Source: JAJAZB01 sp964244295 (GTDB lineage: Bacteria; Bacteroidota; Bacteroidia; Cytophagales; Spirosomataceae). Taken from it: a stretch of DNA of 57,153 bases. The translations under genes were made by a program, and so were the position numbers. The stretch is taken from positions 1 through 57,153 of the forward strand of contig CAXTIG010000046.1 in assembly GCA_964244295.1 (NCBI GenBank), written 5' to 3'. This document shows positions 16,394 through 25,748 of this stretch, one piece after another (the first letter of the stretch is position 1; each line of letters begins with the position of its first letter). A model generated the notes under the pieces. The model made no database searches. It had not been told where the DNA came from and worked only from the letters and a program-made list of their open reading frames with translations.

Positions 16394-17950
16394 CTATTTT
16401 AAAAGCCAGATATCTGAATTGATGTCGTCCAACTTATTTCCGAATTGTCTTTGTAATGCTGCTTCGTAATTGGCGGCATTGTACACCCGCTCGGAGGAAG
16501 GGTACTGCCAGCGGCGCGGAATCACGCCGGAGTTGCCGGTGCCTGGCCCGCCTTTGGCGAAGTTGGCCGGGAAACCCGTCCGCCGCCAGTTCATGAAGGG
16601 TTCCATGCCCGTGTTCATGAACTGGGCGAGGTATTTTTGAGTCAGAATCTGACCCAGTCCTTCGGCCGTGTTGCCCGCGTACTTCACGGCGGGTTGAGCG
16701 AAGTACGTGTTGGCATCGAATTTCACCGTAAAGCCCTGCGGGGTGGCTTTGCCATTATCGCGGAGTTCGAGCGTTACCGCGTTGTCGCCATTTTTGATTC
16801 CAAAAAAGTCGAAGTCAGTCTGGATGCCTTTTTTGTACGCTTCTTCGGCGTTGCCATTCGCCCAACCCCGGTTGATGCCTTCAGCCAGGACGAACTGAAG
16901 TTCGGCGTAGCCGATAATTATCGTCGGTTCGGGTGCGTAGTTGCGGTAGTAACGGTTGCGGTTGATGAATGAGAACTCGCCCTTCCCGGCTTTTGACGAC
17001 ATTTCATCCAGGCTTTCCGCTGGGCTGGCCCCCACGTAGGCGGCATGGTCGGTGGCGGCAGTGCCTTTTTTCAACTGTGCTTCAGCGGGTTCGGCCACCA
17101 CAAACAGGCGGGGGTCTTTGTACTGCTTGAGCAGGTCGATGTGCGTAGCCGACATCTGCTGGCGCGTAGCATCGAAGCCGAAGTTATCGGGATTGATGGG
17201 GTACTTGTTGTAGGTGGCGTTGTAAGCGAATTGCAGGTTGTCAGCAGCGGAAATCATCAGCGGGAACTTCGTGGGGTTACTCATTACCTCGGCGAAGCGC
17301 GTTTTCACAGCCAGTTCGGCATCGTCGGCGCGTTTGCTCAGACTTATCAGCACCCGCAGTTTGAACGTGTTGACCACTTTTTGCCACTTGCGGAGGTCGT
17401 TGCCGAGGTAAATGTCGCCCTGCAGGGTGTTGTCACCAGTGGCGACGAGTTTGGTAAAGTCGTCGTTGGCCTCATCCAACCACTTGAACACCTGGACGTA
17501 CACCTCCTTCTGAGTAGTGTACTTAGGAGTGCTGTTGCCCGTGCCTTGTAAGGCCTCTGTCAGTGGCAAGTCACCTACGCGTTGGGTCATCCAGACGTAA
17601 TAGTACGCTTTGAAAAATTTACCCAGCGCCGCGTAGGAATTGAGGTCTTTGCCGGTTTGTTTCTTGGCTTCTTCTTCCATTTTGATCACGTTTTTAAGCG
17701 TGATGTACTTAAACCCGGTCGAAGTCCAATCGTATTCGTTGTTGCCGTAGTAGTTGTAATTGATGGTGTAATACTGGTTCTGGCGCTGGTCTTTATTCCA
17801 GGAACCTTCGTACATATCCACCAAAATACCGCGCAGCACGAGGCTATCCGGTGCTTCGGCGGGTACGTTCGGGTTTTGCTCGAGTTCGTCGATTTTTTTG
17901 CATCCGCTCAACAGTAGCAGGACGGTGGCAAAGAAGAATACGTTTTTCAT
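16394..17950 (-). CDS. SusD/RagB-family outer-membrane lipoprotein (SusD-like_2 type)
   Basis: 518 residues with a lipoprotein signal (LLLLSGCKKIDELEQNPN). The helical TPR-like scaffold typical of SusD proteins is visible (LGKFFKAYYYVWMTQRVGDLPLTEAL; WQKVVNTFKLRVLISLSKR; EPTIIIGYAELQFVLAEG), and the C-terminal GMEPFMNWRRTGFP is characteristic. SusD proteins cap the SusC barrel at the cell surface and capture glycans or other oligomers. It begins 53 nt after the SusC stop codon, forming the standard susCD pair. No sigma/anti-sigma regulator or glycoside hydrolase is adjacent, so the substrate is unknown; peptide or phosphate-poor substrates cannot be excluded. Confidence 0.93.
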   Translation of the reverse strand: MKNVFFFATVLLLLSGCKKIDELEQNPNVPAEAPDSLVLRGILVDMYEGSWNKDQRQNQYYTINYNYYGNNEYDWTSTGFKYITLKNVIKMEEEAKKQTGKDLNSYAALGKFFKAYYYVWMTQRVGDLPLTEALQGTGNSTPKYTTQKEVYVQVFKWLDEANDDFTKLVATGDNTLQGDIYLGNDLRKWQKVVNTFKLRVLISLSKRADDAELAVKTRFAEVMSNPTKFPLMISAADNLQFAYNATYNKYPINPDNFGFDATRQQMSATHIDLLKQYKDPRLFVVAEPAEAQLKKGTAATDHAAYVGASPAESLDEMSSKAGKGEFSFINRNRYYRNYAPEPTIIIGYAELQFVLAEGINRGWANGNAEEAYKKGIQTDFDFFGIKNGDNAVTLELRDNGKATPQGFTVKFDANTYFAQPAVKYAGNTAEGLGQILTQKYLAQFMNTGMEPFMNWRRTGFPANFAKGGPGTGNSGVIPRRWQYPSSERVYNAANYEAALQRQFGNKLDDINSDIWLLK

Positions 17951-18003
17951 GGCTTTTTTTCAATGCCCGTTTCTCGTTAAAGAAAGGAGGCGTAGTGTTT
18001 TTG

Positions 18004-21000
18004 TCAGAACGTTAAATTCACATTCACCCCAAACCGCCGGGTAGTAGGAGTTTGCAGAGAAGAACCCCGCTCGTTGTAATCGACGAACTGCTCCACGTCA
18101 AGGTCTTTTTTAGCCGCGAAATAAAGCAGGTTACGGCCCACGAGGGCGAAACTCGCGCCTTTGATAAACCGGAACCGGCCTTGCAGGGCACTCGCCGGAA
18201 CCGTGTAACCGAGCGTTACTTCACGGAGTTTGGCAAAACTGCGGCTCATCATGTTGCCTTCGTTGGAATTGTAATAGCGGCTAATCCAGTCTTGCAGGAA
18301 CGTCTGGTAGGTGGCACTCATGGGTTCAAACTTCAACTCTCCGTAGTTAAGCACCTTGCCGTCGGTGTCGTACTGCACCGTACCGCTGGTGAGTACTACG
18401 CCGGGGCCAACCCACGACCCTTTGTAGTTTGGCGTGTTTGCTTTTTGATTCTGGTAATCGAGGAGCCGAACGTCGCCCATGGCACCCTGCACGGTTTCGA
18501 TGTGCCGCCCACCCCGGAAGGTCTGCTTCTGGATGTAGTTTTCGATGACCCCGCCTACGCGCCCGTCCACCTGCACATTGAGGAAGAAGTTACGGTAAGC
18601 GAATTTGTTAATAAACCCGTAGGCCCAGTCGGCATTGGTGTTGCCTAAAAACTGGCTGACGGGGTTGTAAATGGGTCGCCCGCTTTTGTCATTGACGATG
18701 TTGCCCTGGGGATCGCGGAGGAAGGCGCGTCCGAAATATTTATCGAGGCGGTCACCCACTTTATAAAACTGGTTGAGGCTAGTCTGGCTCCCGTAAATTT
18801 CTTTCAGGCGTTCCTGGTAAGTGCTCCAGTTGAGGGTCACGTCCCAGTTTAGCCCGGTGGGACTTTTCAATACCGTTCCCGTCAGGGCAATTTCAAATCC
18901 GCGTTTGGTGGTTTTGATGCCGTTGGTCGTCAGGGCGTTGTAGCCGGTGGGGTCCGGTAGAGTCAAACCGAAGATGCGCGGCCCGTCGAGGTAATTGAAG
19001 TACGCCAGGTCGAGGCTGAGGCGGTTTTTCAGGAACCGGATTTCCGCCCCCGCCTCGAAGTTGGTGCGCGACGAAGGTTTCAGATTAGGATCCACGAGCC
19101 GGTTGGAGTAGTACGCCGCTGCGTCGTTGTTGTAAGGACGCGTCACGTTGTAGGCCACCGTGGTACCGTAGCTGGGACCATCATAGGGCGAGGAAAACGA
19201 CTGCCCGTATCCCAGAGGGTTCCCTCCACCCAGGGCGTCGAAGGCGGTTCCGATGCTCGACTGCACGAACGATTCCTTCACGTTGGCGTACGAAGTGCGG
19301 AGTTTTACGAATGAAATCACCTCAGGAAATGCCACGTAATCCGACACGACCGTGCTTAGCCCCGCCGAGGGGTAAAAGTACACATTGCGCCCAGCGGGCA
19401 GGGTGGAGTTTTTGTCCCAGCGCCCGGTGAGGGCCACGTTGGCGTACTTACCCAGGGTGACATCGAGGCTGTATAGGGCGCTCAGCACCTGCATCTGCGA
19501 GTTGAAATTGGCCGCCCGTACGGGATTCCGCGAGTTGTTGAAGTTGTATACACCGGGCACGTTGAGGTAGTCGGTGCTGGCGTAGTTGCCGGTGTAGCGG
19601 AAGGTGCGCCCGGCTCCACCCACCACAGCTCGCACGGCAATGTCGCGGGCAAAGGTTCGGGAATAGGTCAGGAGCAGGTCGGTATTATTTTCGAGCAAAT
19701 CTCGGCGGTCTTCGCGATAATCGCCCCGGGCTTCTTCGCGGCCATAACTGGTGGCTGAAAAGGGCATTTTTTCGGTACGCAGCAGGCTATAGCCCGTTAC
19801 CTGACTGCGGGCTTGGAGTTGCAGGTTGTCGTTCAGGTCAAACCGCATCAACGCGTAGCCGTTGTATTGATTGTTGTAATGACCGCGCAGCCATTCTTTG
19901 ACCACAAACCAGGGGTTGTTGTACCGTTGGTATTCGGCGTAAATCTGCTGGATACCCTCCTTGCCGGGTTGCCAGAGTTGCTTCATATCGTCAACGTTCC
20001 AATCGGCTCCACCCCAAATTACCGTGTTGTAAATCAACGAGTTGGGGCCATAATTTACGTCAGGATAGTTATCAGAATACTGACGGCTGAAGTTGAAATT
20101 CGATTCGAATCGTACGCGTTTGGAAAAGCTCTGACCAAGCGTAGCGCTAAACGTGGTGCCGTTGAGGCTCGTGTTGGGCAGTAGTCCGCGCTGATACTGA
20201 TGGGTAAGTCCGAAGCGCAAATCCGTTTTTTCGGTACTTGATGCCACCGCAATGCTGTTTGTGCTCAGGATGCCCGTTTGAAGAAAGCGTTTCAGATTGT
20301 CTTTCCCTCGGTTAATCCAGGGTGTGCCTTGGCGTTTGCCGGTGGCAGGGTCAACCGGGCTGTCGTACTGCGGAAGCAATTGACCCTCGAACTTTGGCCC
20401 CCAGACGTCGTAGTCGCCGTCGTTTAGCCCACCGCCGCGTCCGTCCACGAAGGAGTACAGTCCGTGGTCGCCAGGGCCGTACTCATCCTGCACTTTCGGA
20501 ATGGCGATGAAGCCGCTTTCGGCCATCTGGCTGCTATTGACTTCTACCGAAAAACCCCGCTTGTCTTTCGTACCTTTTTTGGTAGTAATCAAAATCACCC
20601 CGTTAACGGCCCGAGACCCGTATAAGGCCGACCCCGAAGGGCCTTTCACGACTTCAAACGCTTCGATGTCGTCGGGGTTGACGTTGTAGGTGTCAGACAG
20701 AATTGGCACCCCATCCACGACGAACAGCGGGCGACCGCCCCGAAGAAACACTTGAGGAGCGCGGAGGATTTCGGCACTTGCCCCAATGTTGAGGCCCGCC
20801 ACTTTCCCAACCAGCGCGTTGATGGGGTTGGGTTCACGGGCACGAAGCAGGTCAGCGCCTTTTACCCCCTGAGAAGCGTAGGTCAGGTCGCGTCGGGCCT
20901 TCTGAATCCCCAGTGAGGTGACCACCACCTCCGAAAGTTGATTGGCATCTGGCCGCAGCACTAGGTTGAGGGTGGTCTGGGTACCTACGGCCAGTTCCTG

Positions 21001-21282
21001 AGTGGTGTAGCCGATGAAGCTAAACACCACCGTGGCGTTGTCTGGCACAGTTCCAAGCCGGTAGCTCCCGTCGGCCCCGGTGGTGGTGCCCCGGTTGGTG
21101 CCTTTTACCCGCACACTCACGCCGGTAAGCGGTTGGTTGTCGTCAGCGGCGGTCACGGTGCCCTGAACGGTGCGGTCCTGGGCGCGGGCCTGCGGGGAGC
21201 AGGTCAGCAACAGCGCGGGGAGGAACATGGCGGTGCAGCAGTAGGTAAACAGCCGCGCCGCTTTCTGTAGAAGGTTTTTCAT
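18004..21282 (-). CDS. SusC/RagA-family TonB-linked outer-membrane transporter
   Basis: 1092 residues. After a signal peptide (ending QARAQ) comes a carboxypeptidase D-like regulatory domain (TVQGTVTAADDNQPLTGVSVRVKGTNRG, in part), then the plug with the family signature LSEVVVTSLGIQKARRDLTYA and GPSGSALYGSRAVNGVILITTKKG, and a large barrel ending with aromatic GVNVNLTF. It imports oligomers through the outer membrane with energy from TonB-ExbBD, together with the SusD-like lipoprotein encoded next. The region upstream to 21473 (about 190 nt) should hold the operon promoter; I see no clear element. Codon composition is closer to the mean than that of the AT-rich gene at the end of the unit. 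Confidence 0.95.
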   Translation of the reverse strand: MKNLLQKAARLFTYCCTAMFLPALLLTCSPQARAQDRTVQGTVTAADDNQPLTGVSVRVKGTNRGTTTGADGSYRLGTVPDNATVVFSFIGYTTQELAVGTQTTLNLVLRPDANQLSEVVVTSLGIQKARRDLTYASQGVKGADLLRAREPNPINALVGKVAGLNIGASAEILRAPQVFLRGGRPLFVVDGVPILSDTYNVNPDDIEAFEVVKGPSGSALYGSRAVNGVILITTKKGTKDKRGFSVEVNSSQMAESGFIAIPKVQDEYGPGDHGLYSFVDGRGGGLNDGDYDVWGPKFEGQLLPQYDSPVDPATGKRQGTPWINRGKDNLKRFLQTGILSTNSIAVASSTEKTDLRFGLTHQYQRGLLPNTSLNGTTFSATLGQSFSKRVRFESNFNFSRQYSDNYPDVNYGPNSLIYNTVIWGGADWNVDDMKQLWQPGKEGIQQIYAEYQRYNNPWFVVKEWLRGHYNNQYNGYALMRFDLNDNLQLQARSQVTGYSLLRTEKMPFSATSYGREEARGDYREDRRDLLENNTDLLLTYSRTFARDIAVRAVVGGAGRTFRYTGNYASTDYLNVPGVYNFNNSRNPVRAANFNSQMQVLSALYSLDVTLGKYANVALTGRWDKNSTLPAGRNVYFYPSAGLSTVVSDYVAFPEVISFVKLRTSYANVKESFVQSSIGTAFDALGGGNPLGYGQSFSSPYDGPSYGTTVAYNVTRPYNNDAAAYYSNRLVDPNLKPSSRTNFEAGAEIRFLKNRLSLDLAYFNYLDGPRIFGLTLPDPTGYNALTTNGIKTTKRGFEIALTGTVLKSPTGLNWDVTLNWSTYQERLKEIYGSQTSLNQFYKVGDRLDKYFGRAFLRDPQGNIVNDKSGRPIYNPVSQFLGNTNADWAYGFINKFAYRNFFLNVQVDGRVGGVIENYIQKQTFRGGRHIETVQGAMGDVRLLDYQNQKANTPNYKGSWVGPGVVLTSGTVQYDTDGKVLNYGELKFEPMSATYQTFLQDWISRYYNSNEGNMMSRSFAKLREVTLGYTVPASALQGRFRFIKGASFALVGRNLLYFAAKKDLDVEQFVDYNERGSSLQTPTTRRFGVNVNLTF

Positions 21283-21473
21283 ACGTCGTTTGGGTAGGGA
21301 AATTTTCCGACCGCAAACGTCGTGTTTTGGTTTTAGGTGGGTGTTTCTTGAACGTGAAGGAATTGTGAAGGTTGGGGGTGGGATGTTACGGGGGTGTTAC
21401 GAAGCAACCCGGACAGCGGCCAACGGCCCCACAATGGAAGTGCTGTCAGCGGTTGCGTCTCAGCAGGTACCCG

Positions 21474-23129
21474 TCACCACTTCAACACCTTCCGCCGCAC
21501 TGCCGCCTGTCCTTCGGCCTGGAGTTCGAGCAGGTACAGGCCGGGAGCCAGCCCGTTGGTGCCCCAATCCAGTTCGTGCTGCCCGGCTTCGCGTTCGTCC
21601 TCGGCCAGGGTTTGCACCCGTCGCCCCGTTAAGTCGTACACGCTCAGGCGCACGGGGCCGCGTTGCAGTACCTGATAGCGAATTTGGCTGCCGCGCTCGG
21701 TGGGGTTGGGCCAGACTTCGAGCGAAGTGGGGGTTAAGTCCGGCTCCGTGCCCGTGACCAGGTAGCCCGCGTTGACGCGCTCGTCGAGCCAGGCCAGACG
21801 CTGGCGCAGCCAGTTTTTCATCCAGGTCACTTCCTCCGCGTAGGTTTTGCCGACGTAATAATTTGGCCAGACGTAAGTGCCCAGAATTTTCCAGCGCTCA
21901 AAATTTCGCGACTGGCTTTCGCCCAGTAGCGTGGCGCAGGAATCCACGAAACGGTTTAGGCGGGTGTCGCTCCAGGCGTCGGCGCGGAGGGTTTTCCAGC
22001 GTTGGGTGGCTTTGCGGGCAAAGGCCGGGTCGCTGAGCAGGCGCTCCCACCAGGCCGGAGCTTTGAATCCGTCTTCGTACTGCTGCCCGACTTTCAGGGG
22101 CAGCATCCCGTCGTTGACCCGGTACTGCCAGCCCTCGGGTTTCCAGCCGTCGTAATAATCGCCGTTGCCGAAAGCGATGTTGTAATCCCAGGCGGGTCCC
22201 ATCGTCAGTTTGCCGCCCTTCGAGTCGCGGTTTTTGCTGAAAAAGGCGCTCAACCGGTAGCCGTCTACGTTACGGGTCAGTTCGGTGAGCAGGAAATAAT
22301 CCACGAAGGAATCCTCGTCGATAAATTTCCGAAAACCCTTGTCCACGTCGCGGTAATCGGGGCCGTAGATGGCCGTTTCGAAGGCATCGACGTAGGTTTT
22401 GATGTAGGCAAATTGCTCGTTCGTGATGTCTTCCAGCTTAGGATATTCTACCTGAAACAGCGGGCTGAAGGTCGAGCGCGGGTCGGGTTTGAAGAGGGAG
22501 TTCCAGCGCTTTGCGGGGCTGCCGCTGGTTTTGTCGATTTTTAGAATGTACCCCCCCGTGAGCGCATCGCCGGAGTTGTCTTTCGGCTCTAGTTTTGAAA
22601 TATCGACCCGGGCCTTGTCGCGCTTGATGCGCTCCTGGAGGATGTACACACCCTGGTAGAGGCTGTCTTTCAGCACTTCCACGTACTTCGTCCGGCTGGC
22701 GTAGCGGCCCTGCTGCCGGGCCAGCCAGTAGGCGAGCGGGTCGCGAATCAGGGTTTTGTCGTTGTAACTGGCGTTGAGGACCCAATCCGCTTCGGCGGGA
22801 AAGCCGAGCAGACTCACCGCTTTGTCTTCCCCCGCCGCGTCGCGGGTTTCAAAACCGTAGGGTTTTTTGGGGAACATCTGCGACGAAGCTCCGCGAATTT
22901 CAATGCCCGCCGCGCCCCGGTACCCATTCCAGGGGTCGGTGAATGCGTTGCGCTTGCCAGGGCCGTTGTCGACGATGCCCAGTTCCACGGCCACCTTTGG
23001 CTCGTCGAGGATGACGGCCCCTTTCGTATTGATGACGACGATGGGGAGGTTGGAGGACTGGAAGGTTTGGGCGAAAACGGGCGGGGCTATCGCGCCGAGG
23101 GCGAGGAGGAAAAGTTTTAAAGGCTTCAT
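21474..23129 (-). CDS. CotH kinase-family secreted protein with T9SS type A domain
   Basis: 551 residues from the ATG at 23129 (MKPLKLFLLALGAIAPPVFAQ, a good signal peptide; the upstream in-frame ATG at 23171 is not needed). Residues about 45-430 fit the CotH fold: GIEIRGASSQMFPKKPYGFE, DWVLNASYNDKTLIRDPLAYWLARQ, YQGVYILQERIKRDKARVDI and the DYNIAFGNGDYYDGW segment around the metal site (GPAWDYN). CotH proteins are protein kinase-like enzymes that phosphorylate spore-coat proteins in Bacillus; in Bacteroidota their role is unknown. The C-terminus (LEVWPNPTERGSQIRY ... LAPGLYLLELQAEGQ) is a type A sorting domain, so this version is extracellular. It lies downstream of the CHU_C gene on the same strand. 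Confidence 0.88.
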   Translation of the reverse strand: MKPLKLFLLALGAIAPPVFAQTFQSSNLPIVVINTKGAVILDEPKVAVELGIVDNGPGKRNAFTDPWNGYRGAAGIEIRGASSQMFPKKPYGFETRDAAGEDKAVSLLGFPAEADWVLNASYNDKTLIRDPLAYWLARQQGRYASRTKYVEVLKDSLYQGVYILQERIKRDKARVDISKLEPKDNSGDALTGGYILKIDKTSGSPAKRWNSLFKPDPRSTFSPLFQVEYPKLEDITNEQFAYIKTYVDAFETAIYGPDYRDVDKGFRKFIDEDSFVDYFLLTELTRNVDGYRLSAFFSKNRDSKGGKLTMGPAWDYNIAFGNGDYYDGWKPEGWQYRVNDGMLPLKVGQQYEDGFKAPAWWERLLSDPAFARKATQRWKTLRADAWSDTRLNRFVDSCATLLGESQSRNFERWKILGTYVWPNYYVGKTYAEEVTWMKNWLRQRLAWLDERVNAGYLVTGTEPDLTPTSLEVWPNPTERGSQIRYQVLQRGPVRLSVYDLTGRRVQTLAEDEREAGQHELDWGTNGLAPGLYLLELQAEGQAAVRRKVLKW

Positions 23130-23212
23130 ATCGGTGTTAAAGGCGGTCGTTGGCAGCGAGCCGTTTTGCAAAGGAAAGCCGTTTTAAGCCGGTTTCAAGC
23201 CGTACGTTCTCT

Positions 23213-23269
23213 GCTGTCATCCTGAGCTTGTCGAAGCAGACGCCGCGCGGGGCCTTTCAGGGTGACAGC
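23213..23269. repeat. Short degenerate member of the GTCATCCTGAGC repeat family
   Basis: Ends GCTGTCATCCTGAGC and TTTCAGGGTGACAGC pair imperfectly over 57 bp. It lies between the CHU_C gene end (23285) and the CotH gene start. Confidence 0.7.
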
Positions 23270-23284
23270 CAACACCTTTACCCT

Positions 23285-25627
23285 TCACCAAACCACCCGC
23301 ACCGCCCCCCGCCGGGTAAACGATTTTCCTTCGGAAAAAGCGGGGCTGTACGCTCGCAACTGATACGCGTAGGTCCCCGGCGGCACCCGAATGCCTCCCA
23401 CCGTCCCGTCCCAACTTTCCAGGCCCGATTCGGGCAGCGCCTGATCCTCGGCGCGGTACACCACCTCGCCCCAACGGTCGAAAATGCGCAGGTCGAAACG
23501 GGCAACCGAAGCGCCCTGAATCAGAAAGGTGTCGTTTACCCCGTCGCCGTTGGGCGTAAACACGTCGGGAATAGCCAGTTTGAACGACGGCGGCGGGCAG
23601 TTCGATCCGACCCGGACGGAGTCCAGAGCCTGACACCCGCCCGCCGTTCGCACCCGCAGGGCGTATTGCCCGTAGTCGCTCACGGTCAGGGTGGGGGTCG
23701 TGCCCACCAGCGCGCCGTCCTTCGTCCATTCGTAGGTACCCGGCTCCGGTGGCCCGGCGTTCAGCACGACGTTGAGGCCGTTTTCAAAACAAGTCTGGAG
23801 TTCGTTTTGGGGGAAATGAACCGTCGGGTTCGGGTTCAGCGTGACCGTCAGGTCGGCCCGGCTCTCGCAACCCGTCCGGCTGCTGAGAACCGTAATCGGG
23901 TAACTGCCGCTGCGGGTGGCGGTGAGGGTGGTGCCCTGCCCGGTGCCGCCATCGGGCGTGATCCAGCGGAACGTATCCCAGTCAGTCGTGGGCCGCAGGT
24001 CGACCGAAAGCCGGTCCCCGCAGACCGTCCGGCTGGCCGAATCGAGGCGGTACGGAGCCGGAACGTCGAACAGTACTGTAATTTCTTTTTCCAAAAAACA
24101 ACCCGCGTCGAGGGGCGATGTCGTGCGCACCCGGTAGGTCTGCCGTCCCGCAGGCCCCAAAAGCCGGAACGAATCGAGCGCGGCCAGGGCGGACGTGATG
24201 CCCACGCCGCTCCACGCTACGGGGGCCGTGGCGCGGGCTGCGAGTTGAAAGGTGCCGCAGGCAACCGACGCGGCACGGGGATCGAGTTCGAGGATGGGCA
24301 CCGGGACTTCGTTGGAAAGCACGGTTCGGTCGAGGCACTCCGTTTCGCGTACTTTCAACTGGTGCATCCCCGCCCGCACGGGCCGGTACGTGGGGCTGGT
24401 CGCGCCGGGGATGAGCAGCCCGTCGCGGTACCATTGAAAGGTGAGGTGGTTGGGATCGAGGTTGGTGAGTTGGGAGGTCAGTAAGAATTCGTTGCAAGTG
24501 CGCCCGTCCTGGCGGGCAATGGCGAGGCTGGGTGGGAGAATTGGTGTTTGCAAAAACGCGAAGGGCAACCCCAAGCCCGATTTTTTCCCGTCCAGAAAAA
24601 CCCCCTGTTCCGTCCAGCCACAGCCGGAACCCGCCGCGTTGGGCGCGGCAATCACGCCCAGATGCCCCTCGCCGACCCGCGCTACGTAGATTTTGCCGTC
24701 CGGCCCGCCTTGCAGGGCACCGAGTTCCGACGAGGTCGGGAAGGTGACCAGGGTGTTCAGGCTGGCCGTTTCAAGTTGATGAAGCGTCCGCCCCGCCGAA
24801 AGGTACAGCCGCGAGCCGTCGGGCGAAAATTCGACGCCGTAGGCCCCGGCAAAGGCCGGACTTTCCCACTTGCGGGGGTTGGAAATCACGCCGGTTTTGT
24901 CGTTGAAATCAAATATTTCCACGAAACCCGGCTCGGTCGCGGTTGGCCCCGACACGGCGGCGGCCAGTTTTCGCCCGTCCGCCGAGGGCTTCAGGTAGCC
25001 CCGGTACTGCCCTGGTTGGTACGAACTTCCCAGCCGGAACAGCGTCGGGCTGGTGACGAGGCCGTTGTCGTTGATGAGGTGAACGCGAAAGGTGGCGCTT
25101 TCTTTTTCGTGCAAAATCAGCCAGTAATTCGACTTGTTGCAATGCGGGATGATCGTCAGTTTTTCGGTCGAATTGCCGGAAAGCGTCTTGCTTGGGGCTG
25201 CGATGCCGCCCAGCCCGCCCTGCAAGGTCATGTCCACCAGCCTGTACTGAATCCCGGTAGACTGGGTACCGTCGGCCACCGAGAAGACAAAATACAACCA
25301 GGACCGGTTGGGGTGGGGCACGATGAGGGCCGCCTGCGTGCTGCGCGGACTCCCGCCCAGGCCCGTCGCACCGGGCATCAGGGCGTGATTGCGGTTGTAG
25401 ATTTTATCGCCGTCGGTGTAGAAAAGCAGGTTGCCCGCCAGATTCGACACCGAAGCGCAGCCTTCCGGCGTGTTCAACTGCCCGTCGGTGAGCGCCTGCG
25501 GACCCGCCCCGCCGAAGGTCAGCCCGGCATTTTGACCAAAATACCAGACGTTGCCGCGTGCAGTCGGTTGGGCAAGGGAAACGGAGTACGTCCAAAGCAG
25601 GACCAGTAGTGGGAGGGCGGCGCGCAT
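23285..25627 (-). CDS. WD40-like/PKD surface protein with CHU_C (T9SS type B) domain
   Basis: 780 residues from the ATG at 25627 (MRAALPLLVLLWTYSVSLAQ). The longer frame to 25738 would run through a terminator hairpin and is rejected. About residues 20-340 form a propeller-like region opening with the common Bacteroidota NVWYFGQNAGLTF motif and including EFSPDGSRLYLSAG. About 360-690 are Ig/PKD-like modules (FQWYRDGLLIPGATS; TYEWTKDGALVGTT). The end is a CHU_C domain (IPDVFTPNGDGVNDTF, FDRWGEVVYRAED, VPPGTYAYQLRAY), the type B sorting signal. Such proteins are exported by the type IX system and displayed or released; binding partners cannot be read from sequence. Confidence 0.87.
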   Translation of the reverse strand: MRAALPLLVLLWTYSVSLAQPTARGNVWYFGQNAGLTFGGAGPQALTDGQLNTPEGCASVSNLAGNLLFYTDGDKIYNRNHALMPGATGLGGSPRSTQAALIVPHPNRSWLYFVFSVADGTQSTGIQYRLVDMTLQGGLGGIAAPSKTLSGNSTEKLTIIPHCNKSNYWLILHEKESATFRVHLINDNGLVTSPTLFRLGSSYQPGQYRGYLKPSADGRKLAAAVSGPTATEPGFVEIFDFNDKTGVISNPRKWESPAFAGAYGVEFSPDGSRLYLSAGRTLHQLETASLNTLVTFPTSSELGALQGGPDGKIYVARVGEGHLGVIAAPNAAGSGCGWTEQGVFLDGKKSGLGLPFAFLQTPILPPSLAIARQDGRTCNEFLLTSQLTNLDPNHLTFQWYRDGLLIPGATSPTYRPVRAGMHQLKVRETECLDRTVLSNEVPVPILELDPRAASVACGTFQLAARATAPVAWSGVGITSALAALDSFRLLGPAGRQTYRVRTTSPLDAGCFLEKEITVLFDVPAPYRLDSASRTVCGDRLSVDLRPTTDWDTFRWITPDGGTGQGTTLTATRSGSYPITVLSSRTGCESRADLTVTLNPNPTVHFPQNELQTCFENGLNVVLNAGPPEPGTYEWTKDGALVGTTPTLTVSDYGQYALRVRTAGGCQALDSVRVGSNCPPPSFKLAIPDVFTPNGDGVNDTFLIQGASVARFDLRIFDRWGEVVYRAEDQALPESGLESWDGTVGGIRVPPGTYAYQLRAYSPAFSEGKSFTRRGAVRVVW

Positions 25628-25694
25628 AAAGTCGATGAAGAGCCGTGAATTCTGGCCTGACCCGAAACGAAGGGAAAAGGTTGGAAGAAGGGAC

Positions 25695-25732
25695 AAAAAA
25701 ACCTGCTCCGGTGAATCGGGGCAGGTTTTTTT
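25695..25732 (-). terminator. Terminator after the T9SS repeat protein
   Basis: AAAAAAACCTGC and GCAGGTTTTTTT with a short internal extension (CCG/CGG) form a symmetric hairpin with T runs on both strands, 16 nt past the stop codon at 25749. It excludes the upstream start of the next gene. Confidence 0.85.
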
Positions 25733-25748
25733 GTGCAATCAAACTGGC

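Noticed and set aside
15175..23129. A complete polysaccharide utilisation locus around susCD
   Set aside because: No glycoside hydrolase, lyase or sigma/anti-sigma or hybrid two-component regulator accompanies the pair; CotH and T9SS proteins do not define a PUL.
23150..24484. Plus-strand frame of about 440 codons
   Set aside because: Arg/Gly-rich antisense of the CHU_C protein gene, no domain or signal.
25628..25738. Upstream start (ATG at 25738) for the CHU_C protein
   Set aside because: It would translate through the terminator at 25695-25732; the ATG at 25627 directly precedes a signal peptide.
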